A DNA stretch of 64,000 nt from Beroe forskalii. Taxonomy: Eukaryota; Ctenophora; Nuda; Beroida; Beroidae. Of the stretch, positions 24,955 through 37,601 are shown one piece after another. The translations under genes were made by a program, and so were the position numbers. Every line of letters begins with the position of its first letter. Position 1 is the first letter of the stretch. Under the pieces are notes generated by a model that saw only the letters and a program-made list of their open reading frames with translations, did not search any database and had not been told where the DNA came from. Location of the stretch: assembly GCA_011033025.1 (NCBI GenBank), contig WFMF01000046.1, forward strand, positions 682,001 through 746,000, written 5' to 3'.

Positions 24955-25835
24955 TTAGCAGGGATCGCAGCTAGAATCAGTGATGTCTACGCACTCCATC
25001 TCCTCGTTCACAGCTCCAGTTGCTGTTCGGGGTGCCGGAACCGATGGCTTATCCGGGTATTGTGCGATGAGGTCTCCTAGGGCTATTTTAAATGCCTCTA
25101 GGACTGTGGTGGAGTTGACTTGCTTAGAGAGCAGGTTCCAGAGAGGAACAGATTTCACCCCGAATGAGTTGTCCTATGCAGTTGAGACTGAACAATGTGC
25201 CTTGTGCTTTAATGGCAGAATCTTAGACCGTATTCCAAAACGTTTATTACTATAGAACTCTAAACCATTAATATTTGGGGCTTTGTTCTACAGGGTCTTC
25301 CATTCTTCCAAATATGAATTATGGTGTATCGTTCACGTCTACACTGGAGAGACATCAATCGCAGCTTCTTAAGCCGATCCCAATAGTCCATATAGTTGGC
25401 TCCAACAATGCGCTTATTGTAGTAATGCTGGATAGACTCCACTAGCTTGATGTCCTTAATAAAGTGGGGGATGCCACACAGGGTAACAGTTCTCCAGTCT
25501 GCTCCGTATCAAGGACAGGAAGAGGGTCAGCATTGTCAGCTCAGACCTGCCCCAGAAAGTCCCAAGGACCCATGATGCGATCTTACGTGAATTTCTTACA
25601 ACATTATTCACTTGAAGGGTTCAGCTACAGGGTCGTCAGTGATGTAGACACAAAGGTCCCTGACAGGTTGACAGATGATGTTGGCTGAAGGATATTTCAA
25701 CCGGGTGTCGTGTTCTGACTCAGCTCCGCGGTGAAAGGGAGATTTCTTGAAAGGTAAGAGTTGTTGAAACAGAAGTTCATTACCTCGAACTAATTCTGGT
25801 AGAGCACCATGTTGTTGTTGTTGTCCAGTGACCAA
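24955..25835 (-). pseudogene. Decayed LINE reverse-transcriptase C-terminal remnant
   Basis: Three minus-strand frames read like the tail of a CR1/Jockey-group RT protein: 25608-25835 (RDLCVYITDDPVAEPF), 25260-25442 (NKRIVGANYMDYWDRLKKL, then LMSLQCRRERY) and 24955-25158 (VKSVPLWNLLSKQV-type ending). They are in different frames separated by stops. This is an old, dead fragment, unrelated in detail to the two recent LINE copies. Confidence 0.7.
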
Positions 25836-25839
25836 CGAT

Positions 25840-27640
25840 TATTGCTAGGCAATTTTAATTATCTTTTCTATCACGTAAAGAATGAAGAAACTTTTAATAT
25901 GGGACACAGAACACTGAACAGTTCCTTGGGCTTGGGGAACACCACTCTCTAATTTCAATGGGCACTGAATTAGGGACTACTGCTCATTGCTGCCTCACTC
26001 AACACAAAAAGAGGTAGCACGTGTAAATGAAGCACTCCAAACAACACTTCCTCACCAAGTGGCAATTGTCAATGAGCCTTTGGGAAGTGGTTTTTATACT
26101 CAGTAGCCTATCTAACGACCGACTCTGCCTTGTCACATGCTAACAAGAAAAATTCAAAACTTTACAACACAAATTTTCAAGGATGTATTGGTTGGGATCA
26201 GGTTACTAAGCATCCCAAGTAATTCATTAATTCATATTTTATAGTTTCTCTTCTTCACAATATTCGTATATCGAAATGAAAAAGTATAATCATTTATCAA
26301 AGTTTTAGCTCTATGTACATGGACAAGAACACCCTCATGCATTAACTCAACAAGGTATTAAGGTTATCTACATGAGTATGTCCATCCTCGACTTTTATCT
26401 TTTTATTCGCGGTTGCAATTATGAAGGACTAGGTAATTGCTCGCAATTCGCTTCATAGAATTTCTATAGTGCAGCGCTTTTAAACCGTTTCATATTAGCC
26501 AACCGATATTCGCTTGCATTGTATTGGATACCTTATTTAGTCGGACCTTTCTGAAATTTGTTCCACAGAGCTGCTTTAAAAAGCCTGTTAAGTTTAATAA
26601 GGTCAGAAAATTTTGTGATTCTGGTAAATATGGCCTGCTAACATGGGCCCGTTAATAACAAGAGAATGAGGGCCGCTTTGCTGAAATAAACCAAGTTTTG
26701 AAAAATGAGTTGCATAATTCATATAAAAATCATGACTATATTATTCATAGATTATTCATAGATTCACAGATAGTCCCTGTGCAGTTCCTTGATATACCTT
26801 TCCTTGATACACCTCGCTACCTGGATACTGAGGAAGAACTCTAAAGAGATTGAAATTTAAAGCATAATCAAACGGTTAGAAAGTAGAAAGAGCCGATGCA
26901 TACACAAAAACAAATAATTTAATGAAGTAATGAGTAGCAACGAACTGCGTAAAAACATCAACTGTCTATGGAAAGCCGGACACATTCCTCTTTCCAAGTG
27001 CTCAGCAGATAGTTTATTCATATGGGTATCACCTGACAATTATTTCAAGGAACGCCTGTTAAACCTGACCTACGTCATCACTTTATCCAACGCGATTTGG
27101 AGGATCTCAAAATATGGTCATCTCTGCTAGAGTGACTCTCTCAACCTAGAGCGGGCGTACGAAGACTCAAACAATTAATGCCCAAATATGGTTGAATCAC
27201 TTAATAGGGCGTAAATATGCGCCTTGAGCTGAGAGCGAATCTTGCCATTGTTGCGTGGCCCTGTTTGTGACTTTTCTACGAAAAGCGCGCGCAAGTGCGA
27301 ACAAACAGGGACACGTAACATGTGGTAAAGATAACATAATGATTGATTCTGATTTAATATTTCATTATTTCAGGAAAATCTACAAAATTCAGGAAAATCT
27401 ACAAAAATATCCAAGTGTATAGCATTGATTATGAACCAAAACAAAATAAAATAGATACATTGATGATTACATCAACATTCTTGTCCAAATATCATATATT
27501 ATCAATGTTTCATTATGCTGGATCTTCCAGCCCATGTCAACGTTACTAAAACTTAACTCTGAAAAATAAATTTCAATTATGGGATTTAATTGTTATAAAC
27601 TTAACTGTCAAAAAGTTTAAGGAATATTGGTTTTGAGGCA
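25840..27640. other. Non-coding AT-rich stretch
   Basis: No gene is recognised. A hairpin at about 27253-27319 pairs CCCTGTTTGT with ACAAACAGGG around a GCGCGC core and may belong to the CG-rich repeat families. Confidence 0.4.
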
Positions 27641-28230
27641 AATTCAGGTGCACGCGCCAAGCAGCTGGCATCAGAATCAGCGATGAGAATCAGAGCGCGC
27701 ATGGAGCCGCCATGGTCAGCCAAGTGTTGCTAAACACGTATATCCCTGTTTGCGTTGCGCGTTTTCCCAGAACAGGGAAGCGCCGCGCGCGCGTACACAC
27801 ACTTGTCTGACGTTGACAGACCCTCTCGAGAATCAGCGCCGCGCGCTGATTCTCATCGACGGCGCGGCGCTGATTCTCATAAACGGCGCTGATTCTTATC
27901 GACGCGCGCGCGGCACTTCCTAAGCCCGCATAGGTGTGTGTACGCGCCGCGCGAGCCACACAGGGATATACGTGTTTAGCAAGCGCGGCGCTGATTCTCA
28001 TCGACGCGCGCGCGGCGCTGATTCTCATCAACGCACGCGCGGCGCTGCAATTCTCATCGACGCGCGCGCGGCGCTGATTCTCATCGAAGCGACGGCGCTC
28101 ATGACGCCAGCCAGCGATGTATGACCCGCTGCAGCTGACGCGGCCAACTGCTTCGCGGGCGGCGTGTCCGCGTCAGCGGGTCATACATCGTACGACAAAC
28201 GCACACCTGCACCTGGGGCCACGCCCGCGT
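27640..28230. repeat. CG-rich palindromic repeat island 2
   Basis: It carries a second TTGCTAAACACG element (27727-27982). A run of about five units of GCGCTGATTCTCATCGACG with CGCGCGCG spacers follows (27825-28090). An inverted repeat then pairs GATGTATGACCCGCTG with CGGGTCATACATCGTACGAC (28116-28197). ATACATCGTACGACAA also occurs at about 13216 in island 1. No coding capacity. Confidence 0.8.
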
Positions 28231-28637
28231 TAATTGAATATTTTTCAGTACTTACACGCATTTGTGATTTTCATATCAAAACTCATCTTGTATGGTTCAT
28301 CGCAAATGCAATGCAATTTAAAATAGAAATTAGAATGCAAACGTACAAATATAAGTAAAACTGGCTGAATCCGTGATCAAAATCTGGTGTTTGAAATTGG
28401 ACATAATATGAATTTAGATTTCCTTCAAGAGGCAATGCAATGTACTACATTAAACTTAATCATAATGTACTGCAATAACGATATGAATAACACTGAAATG
28501 TCATTTCCTAGCTCTGCTCTCAACGACTAGGGTGACGTGGCGGTGAAGCAGACTATAAGTTACGTATTTAACCCGAAAATTCACAGAACTATTTACAGAA
28601 AAGTTACAAAATCAGTGATCTGTACAGAATGATAAAT
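28230..28637. other. AK8 3' flank
   Basis: Positions just below 28638 should hold the AK8 3' UTR. No clear AATAAA is visible on the minus strand. Otherwise nothing is recognised. Confidence 0.4.
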
Positions 28638-31600
28638 CTAGATGGCAACTCGTAGGGTCTGTTTGGGGAGTGGTTTGACCAGCAGGGACTCCAGACTCTC
28701 AAACACAGTGTGCGGATCTTGGTCGGCGTTGATGGTCTGAGCGTTGGAGTAGTAGTCGACCAGCTCCTCCAGCGCACTCTCATACGATACGATATCCTCG
28801 TCAACAGCTTGTTCTGCGTCTTTAGGATTCTGTAGAGAGGGATTAATCAATAGATAAAATGCATGCTAATTAAAAGCCCAAAGTAGATGAATTGATAAAG
28901 TTGTAATTCGCATTGGGATCAAAATAGACGGGGGGGGCGGAAATTACCGGGAGGGTTTGTCTCCCACATTATCACAGCTGTGTGACAGTGGACTGTAATT
29001 TCTTACCGTTCTGAGTCTCCTCTTCATCTCGAGAGAAGGAGGCGGGTTGTAGATGAGATGGGACGCAATTCCGGTCACGGGATCTGTGCGACGGAGGGAC
29101 AGTCTCTCTACTATAGTATCAGTGGGACAGTCCAGGAAATAAACTCTGAGGAGGAAAGAAGTTAGGTAACTTACTATTTGGCGTTTTGATGCGGTCAGTG
29201 ATGTGATCAGTGATGCAAGGGATGTCTAAAATTCAAGTTCATTAAACAGAGCTGAAGAATTTTATTAAAAAAATACCAAATCAGAGAGAGAATAATGCAA
29301 TTCAAATTTTAGGAATTATCAAATTTAAGACATAATACTAAATGCTATGCACCTGTTAGGAGCATATCCGGCCTCTGACAGTGCTTCTGCTTGGTTTCTG
29401 GATCTGGGGTAGCCTCTGAGGACCCAGCCTTTGGAGGCGCAGTCTAACTTAGATAATCGCTCCACTAAGCACTTGAGTACGATGTTGTCAGGCACTGCAG
29501 GGGAAGGGAAAGAGGATTTAGACGCTTATAAATGGGATGACATATTATATGCTGTGTAATTAGTAGCGAAATTGCCTGAAGATTGTGGATTAGATTAAGA
29601 AGACTCCTTTTTGCGGATGTCACAGTAGTGGATGAACAATTGGTTGAAATGCTTCTTTATCATAGTTATAAAGACTTTTCTAGCAATTATCATCAGTGGA
29701 TGGTCTGAAATGTTTTGTCATTTGAAATTCGAGAGTGCTTTAAATTGCTACATTATTCTGAAATGCTTTACAGCATTAACCCTTACAGCTAATAAAATCA
29801 AAGTGCGTGTTGTCGCGTTTTGTAATAAAAGTGAGCTCAGAGGGATTGTTTTAATGTTTTCAAACTTTAAAACGGTGCTATGCTTCGCTCTTCTTTGATG
29901 ATTGCATTTCACGGAAACATCAGTGGATTAACGGACTGAATCTATTATAGCGGGGGTATTATCAAAGATGCTGTGTATGGTTGAAAAGTAATAGTATTTA
30001 CTGCACTGCTAAGGTGCTCTCGAACAGCGGCTGGCGATACAGCATTTATATCTATGTGTTTGTGTAACATGTATACCTTTATACATGTATTTATGTATGC
30101 AAGTATGTATATCTGAAAGTGCTCTAGGATTTCTCTACTTACAGGGACCAACTTCGCTTAGATTTCCTTTAAAACTCGTTACTCCTGAACGAGTCTTTAC
30201 AATGCATGGTATGAAAAGTGAAAACAAATAATAAGAAATACGAAGGAACCAAAGCAAAAAGCATAGCGCAGATGTCGTGAGTTCTGAGAACGCATTCTGA
30301 AATTTCCACAAGACCGCCATCTGTACGTACGTGATACTGACTGTACACGTACGTACCAGGCAGGAATTTCAGAAAGATTGTTATTTCTCAAAGTCGCGAC
30401 ACCAGAGTAAAGGATGCCCTGCAAACATCACTTACCCATCATTTTCTTGTCTATGTAGGTGCTCATCATGTTTCCGACCTTGGAGTTGTCAGCAATCGCT
30501 TGTTTGATCAATTCAACCATAGAAACTGAAAAGCGAACAAAATGTTAATTGTTAGAGCTGCATAATGGCGGATAAAATGAGTTTTAGATTACAGACTTTA
30601 TAGACTTAGAGTGCAGGGTTCATTTTGTTCATGACTAAAACTTCTTCTTACATTTTGAGGTGAATCAGTTAAAGAATGTTTCAATTGTTTCACTGGGTTC
30701 ATATCAGCAAAGAAAGGAATATATTAACATTAACGAGTCCGTATTTGGCAGCCAATAGAGCGGCTTGAGTTCCCTTGCCACTGCCCCGGGGACCCTGTAG
30801 GATGACTCGCGGACATTGTGGAGCCACCGACCTCGGCTGCTGACACAGGAAGTGGTACACTGAGGAAGGGGGGATAGAATCACTCATATATCTACACTGA
30901 GGGAGGGGGATAGAATCACCGATGCACATCACAATATGAACAAGGAGTTACGGCCTGAAACGATTGATACCAGAGGGTACATCTTCACTCATAATTTGAT
31001 TAAAAGTCCCGATGTTGGTCTAGTTGCCATAAATTGAACAGCATTTCATATCCCAATCTATTGGAGTAAGCTAGTTACCTTGAGCGTGGACGTCTGTCTT
31101 GGGCTGATCGGCGTTTATTGTTTTTGTTGAACCCTTCTTCACGGCATCACAGATTCCTTCGATATTCCTGAGACAAATTAACATCTGAATTTCCAGAGTC
31201 TTAGTTTGTAGATCTTAATAGAGCAATTATAGGTTACACTTACTCAATTCTATGACATGTTCATGAATTTTCAATAAACCTCAACTCTGAATAAAAACAG
31301 AATGACAGATGAGTATGGCTTAGCTGTCAATTCATGGAACAGCACACGTTGCAATAAGGCTTCACGGTTATTTCACCTGATCCTACACCACATATTAGCA
31401 TGCGAAAGTGCCAAGTTTATCAACAACACAACATGAAGATATATCGAGATATGCTTATCACGTGATATATAGATGTCATGATGATTGTGTTCTTGTGAGC
31501 ACTGAGTAATGTTCATCAGATGTACAAGTGTGATGAGAGTTGGAAATAATACTTGAGAAGGTGTGTGGTTGTGTCACTGATATTGATTAGGAGTATTAGC

Positions 31601-34600
31601 GCAGGTACTGAGCATCAGTGATGAGTGACATTGATCGGAGATTCTTGTTAAACAGAGACTTGAAACTGAGAGGACGAGAGGTTTCATACCTATTGTGATT
31701 TGCGATAAACCCGCATAGATTAAGTCTTATGTCGTATCTTAATGACGCGAGTGAAGTGTACAGTGTACATGATGTAACGTTGCTCTTCGAGTTTTGAGTT
31801 TTTATAACACCTTAAAACGTGCGTGCCATTCCACACGAATAATCATTAAAAATTGATAAAACTGATGAATTATACTTTTCATCATTCCGATACTGAATAA
31901 AAATAATCTTAAAATGAGTCATAGTACTGATATATCATGAAGTTGCGTGGTTGTTGTAAGCAAAGAAGACACCATCATGCAGAATGAGTTAAATTGAGTT
32001 TGCACGACACTTGTGATTTGCACAGTGACACGTGAGTTGCTAATAGGTGTGTATTGAGTATAAGACCTAATAAATCAAGTATTGCAGCTTCGTTGGAATC
32101 AATGAAAAAAGTATCAAATTATCTAAGTATCTATAAAGTAAGTGCCCAACATCTTGAAAATTTTCCTATGTTCATTAACACCAGCAAAGTGATGATCAAG
32201 TCATCGGACACGTTACTGCGTAAAGACAACAAAACAACAATTGATAGTCAATTGATGGTCACGGTATATTCTAGTCTCTGACCTGTGATAGTGGATTAGC
32301 TGTTTTCTGATGTGTTTTTCACTCTGATTATCAATGGTTGCGAGTCTGCGATTAACTTCAGGATTTTCAGGAGGCTCGAACGTTACGTGGTAAATTTCTG
32401 AAATGTTACGTTTTGAGAAGTGACAAAATGTGAAGTTTCGAAAAAATGGATTTGAGAAACTAAAATGTAAACAAAATTCTGGTCCTTATTTAAGACAAAT
32501 TGTTTGTACAGTAGTGAGTATATGCTTGAAGACTCATATAAATATACCTCAGAAGAAAGGAATAAAACCCTTCCCAATACCCCGCACACCTACCTCCAGT
32601 TTGGGGGTCAATACGTTTCCCCATAAACCGTTCAATCAGCACAACGTCAGGCGCCTCCATGAACACTGAAAGGTGTGTGTTTTCAGACGCAGAGCAATAG
32701 TTCAATCATCAATGAAATGAGTGTTATCACTTATCACACACAGAAGATGTTGGGCGAATAATTTACATTGAGAATCGTGTTAAGAAACAAATCAAACAAG
32801 AACATACCGATATGCTTGGCGAATATTCCATGTCGTTGAAGGGCCAAGGCTTGGTCACGAGTCTTGGGGTATCCCACCAAAACCCAACCCTGAAATGGAA
32901 AGGATAATTGCAATGCCCCAGTCGCTGATTGCCGCTGTTTGATACGATGACAGTACAATATAATCATGCAAAACAGCGAACAGATTTGGTTGCAAGTTCC
33001 CATGGCTACGCGCGCGCTAATTGCTAAAGTTTGCAGAAGATTTGTTATGCGCGTTCCATTTATGTCGGCAAAATTGATGCGCGCGTGCCCCAATGGCCCA
33101 ATTCAGTGAAAAGCTTTCCGATCACAATAGAATTATGCTCCGATGAAGCGTTTAGATGACTCAGTTTGGGGAGAAGATTGGTCATTTTAGCGGCGAGAGG
33201 TCGGATTGGTAAGTCAGAAGTCTGTACATTCTTACATCAATTTCGATAAGCATATGGGTCACTCGAGTAGGTAATGAAATGTGTCGCAATTTTTCACGGT
33301 GGGTTGGGGAGTTTGGGACCAGGGATTGAACAATGAAAATATGGGCAATTAAAACCTTTCACCGCGAACATCAAATTACAGTCAAGAAAATTCCGATTCC
33401 AGAAAAGCGAATGAAAAATATTGTGAAGGAGCAATCTGAAATTAGGAAAATCCCCATGGCAACGTGGGGCCCGTATATCCCTGATTACCTACTCATTTCT
33501 TACCCCCCGCTTTGCTTACTGTTACTACTGCTGAACTTTGCTTGCTATTTGAGATGAAGATGCTGAAGACAATGAAGAAGAAAGTGACTAAATGTTTCAG
33601 GAAGAAGAGGAGTGACAGGGTTTACGTATACGATGAGGAGGTAGAGGCTTATAGGAGGTCCAGGTTTGCAAGGTTCTACGGGGCGTTGGGGTTCATCCAC
33701 GTTCCGCGGAGACAGAGGTACCAGCCGGAGGTGTGTAGCCAGGAGGTGAGGGGGACTCCACTCCCACTCACCCCCCTTGCTGGGGAGGGGGAGGAGTGGG
33801 AGGTGGAGGGGGTGGAGTGTCTCACTCTCGAGGGGGACATGCCACCCAGGACAGAGGAGGGGGAGCAGTGGGATCCTCTCCCTGTCATTATAGCTTGGGA
33901 GTTCCCAGAGGAACAGATGCCTGTTTTTCTGATTTCCACTATTTCCAGTATCTTGACAGGGTTACTATGTTAAGGTTTATTAGATATTTTGACGGGGCCA
34001 TTTTCATAATATGTTCTTAGGTTCATGTCAACTCAAACATATTCAGATATTTATGACGACCAATTGGTCTGATGTCGTTTGATTTTGTTTGAGAAAAGTT
34101 GGACCAGACATTCCATGATGGGAAATCATAGACAATAGGGATCTTGAATCTTACTAAAATTTGGTGAAAGGATTGTATATATATCATCACTAACCATACT
34201 TTGCAGCAAACAGGTAGGTATTAACCATTTCAGGTTTCAGACGAGTTGCCCTTCACTAGTATCATCAGGTAAAAGTCATTTCATTTGTTTTACATTTCAC
34301 TTTCAGCTTATTTTTCCTGACGTTTATTTCTAGTCATGATTTGTTTGCAATTAAAGTCATGGATTCTGCCTTTATTTCATTTTCAATGCACTGTAATATT
34401 ATTTTGATTCTTAACATCAATTTCATTTCAGGGGACAGGGGCCTATAATCTTTAGGCGATCAACACAACCAGCTACACTCGGATGTCATTGCTTCAGCCA
34501 ACACTCAGATTTAGCAGACAGATGACGACGCTAGCACGGATTCTATCGACGACGAGGACTAAAAAGATCACAAAGAAGACAGATGACGACAGGAATTCCA

Positions 34601-37600
34601 TCAAAGACTGGGATCAGAATCAGATCTACCAAGAAGACATCGAATTCATTATCAATTATACCTAATCATCCATATCATGTTTTACTCATTTTGAGATTTT
34701 CGAACACAATTCAATCAACGACTTTTACTGTCTTCAACGTTTAGTCTGATGTTACCTGGTGAAAGGTTAGGGCTCAGAACAAAAGGTCAGTGGGTCACTT
34801 TATGTTAGAACATGGGTCAGTTGGTCACTTAAGAGGGTGGGTTACGCGCTGATAAGGGAACATGGGACAGTGGTAGCTTTGTTTACAATGAGGCAGCTGA
34901 GAGGGAATTACTTTAGGTTAGAACATTGTTTGTTGTAATACAAAATAGGGTCGGTTCTGTTTTTTAACTGATAGGGGTCACTTTAGGTTATGACATGGGT
35001 CAGTGGGTTTTGTTGAATTGATTACACGTGTCACAAAAAAAATGGTCACTTGAATTTAGGGCAAGCAATGAATGTGGCTTACTTCGCAATCTAAAAGGCA
35101 TCCATGGAAGTTTTGATAATATTGTGAATTGTTTTCAGTAGCTTATTTCAAAGAAATGGTTTTGCAATATCTGTAGATGTGAATATGTAAACAAATATAC
35201 AGGTATTTGTGGTTAAAATGGTACAGGTTTATTCTTTACCTGATCCACGCAGTCCTTCTTTGAGATCCTGTTCTTCACAACAGCTCCCAAGACGTCCCCA
35301 GGGATATCAATGTTCTTGTCCATGCAGTCCTTGAGCTGTGAAAAGATGGAATAAGTCCATGACTTATGCGATTCATTTCACCCGTTTTAAGTTGAATTCG
35401 ACTCGGTCTACTTTTCTACAGACAGATGGTACAGGTGATAGACGAGTAGACAGCTAAAGAAGTTGTTTGGACAGGAAAATCACATACCCAAATTACTTGT
35501 AGTACTTTTCACAGTTCCATGGTGGCCTAACCCTAATGTTATGCTAACATATATTGCAAATGCTTGTTATTCATCATTTATGTGAAATATTCAAAACATA
35601 AATAACGTGCACTCTCATACTCTAATATAATCCAAGGATTATATTTCTTACTGATATTCATTAAATTTAAACAAAACTAATTAAATCTAATTGTTCTGCG
35701 AATGACGTTACTTTTCATATTTCGTCCTTTAATTTAGGAAGAAAATGACAAAAGGACTTGTTATTAAAGCAATGCCACTTGCATGCCATTTAACATAAGA
35801 TTATGGCATTATGCCGGATTATGTGGAAAGAAAAGCTAAATGAAGCTCATCCATTTAGCACCCATTCAATTTAAGTACTATTAAAAGAGTTGGACCGACA
35901 AATTGGCTTACTGTATAGGTCAAATTCTTCACTAAATTGGCGCATAACAAAATGTTGACCGTTTAATGGTCAATAACTCACAAACCTATAACATTCACTC
36001 AAATGTTTGGAATAATGGGCGATGAAGTAACTTTGCTCCGAACCTGTTTGGTTTGCTCAATGTCCACTGAGAGAATTTCCTTATTGTCAATCTTCTTAAT
36101 CCCGCTCTCTTTACATATCAGCTGTGCCTGAAATGATACAAACCGTGATAACGTGACGAATTTATCAAACCTTCAAAATATTGTAGATCACAGACTCACA
36201 GATATCAAAGTACCAAGATATTTGGCCTTTATATTCGCCTGAAATGCATCATGAATATTGAATAATTTATGGGAATAAGACTTGACCATGGAATTTCTCC
36301 AAAACGCACGAGTAAATTAGTAAATTATAAGAGTAAGACTTACGATGCTTCCTTTGCCGGATGCAGGGGGTCCGATCATAACGATCTGAGGCACTGAGAG
36401 AAATGTTTGGTGAAATAAAGAGCGGAAACTCATAGATTAGTTAATCAACTTTTTAAAACGCAGGATTGTACACATTTCTAACGCAATTCTTCACAAAAAG
36501 AGCGTACCATCATCGTTTTGTCGGTGGAGGAAGTTGATCATGTACTCGAGAGGGTCTGTAGGTTGGGATACCACGACTTCTTCGATCATTCTCTGAAATG
36601 AACACAGAAAATCAGTATCGTTGAGGTGTGGGGACTTATAATTTCCTTATTTAATTTGAGCTTCAAGTTCTGGTTTTGCCAGTTATTCTCCTATATGTGT
36701 CGATCTGCCTGCATGACTCTATCTAAGCATGATATGCTTATACAACATATTATGGAACGAATATTTGTCTTAAAATCAGAGATGCATGCCACAAATAAAC
36801 TCTGTGTACAAATATTTCACGTCACGTGCCCCTTTATATTTCAGTTCATTTAAATGGCACAGAGCGTGACCTGACACCCAGAAATCTCTGAGAGTCTTTG
36901 ATTGTTTGATATGACTTCGTAAGCACAGCAGGCCAGACAGAGGACTGACTTATAGCACGTACTATTGTTTACTAATGTCCGCAATAAATTCCTGATTTGA
37001 CATATCTAAGTAACATTTAAACATTCAATTGACAGCTTTCTGGCTCGGCAATAGGTAATTGGTATGTCTTTTGCATGCTCAACAAAATAACATATGTCTC
37101 TTGCTTGTTGTTGACCTGTGATGACACTGGCAGCTTGGCAGCCGTCTAATTCTCGACATATATCACTGCTAGAGCAGCTAGTACTAAGTTCCTACACCTA
37201 CACAGAGCTCAGTGAAATATCACATGACATAACTTGGCAGCGCTCAGGCACACATTGCAGTAATAGATACACGCACACACCAAAGAGTAGGCAATATGAC
37301 GTCACGAACTCACGATATCGGCTCGCAATAATGACACTTCTTTCAACCGAAGATTATTTTGTATAGCAAATAACGGTAATAACTAATAGACTTACAAAAT
37401 CTCTCACGCTAAGAATACTCGAATATGATTATGTGGTGAGTGATCACTGGACAGTATCTCAGAAATTATCTCGGAAAACTTGAGAACAGGAGAACATAAT
37501 ATGTCAGCAAATTTTACCTCGTAAAGTGAGAAAAGGTCGTTTTTCTCAGCGTACATAGTAAACTCAGGGGGAATTCTGAGGGGTCGTTTAGTCTCGTCCA

Positions 37601-37601
37601 T
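28638..37601 (-). CDS. AK8: Adenylate kinase 8, 15 exons
   Basis: Exons (high to low): 37518-37601, 36508-36592, 36344-36393, 36200-36238, 36044-36127, 35240-35335, 32808-32889, 32594-32665, 32283-32397, 31079-31167, 30728-30859, 30436-30525, 29353-29494, 29007-29145, 28638-28829. They sum to 1491 nt, 496 residues, close to the 479 of human AK8. The start [14 protein letters not shown] matches the AK8 N-terminus. There are two adenylate kinase domains. The first has P-loop [23 protein letters not shown] and a [16 protein letters not shown]. The second has P-loop [29 protein letters not shown] and LRRTDPVTG. The C-terminus [12 protein letters not shown] is diagnostic. AK8 transfers phosphate between nucleotides and is associated with motile cilia in vertebrates. 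All junctions are GT-AG and in phase except exon 11/12, where frame and homology need a cut after AATG at 30728 but no GT is there. The downstream neighbour on this strand is far; TTLL lies upstream on the same strand. Confidence 0.95.
33554..34525 (+). CDS. Possible small gene nested in AK8 intron 6 (hypothetical)
   Basis: A plus-strand model inside the 35239-32890 AK8 intron: exon 33554-33745 (ending GAG before GTGAGG), 34234-34268 (after TTTCAG, before GTAAAA), and 34432-34525 (after TTTCAG). It reads about 106 residues. The start is strongly basic ([19 protein letters not shown]), then comes [20 protein letters not shown] and a C-terminal part with [11 protein letters not shown]. The three splice sites are well formed and keep frame, which is the main support. 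The unspliced frame to 33973 is the alternative. I do not recognise the protein. Confidence 0.35.
34780..35010 (+). repeat. Degenerate minisatellite in AK8 intron 6
   Basis: Words such as GGTCACTTTAGGTTA, GAACATGGGTCAGT and GGGTCACTT recur four or five times over about 230 bp with irregular spacing. No coding content. Confidence 0.55.

Noticed and set aside
33676-33939. 87-codon minus-strand ORF opposite the nested gene candidate
   Set aside because: It is a shadow of the plus-strand frame, with no splice support and no similarity.
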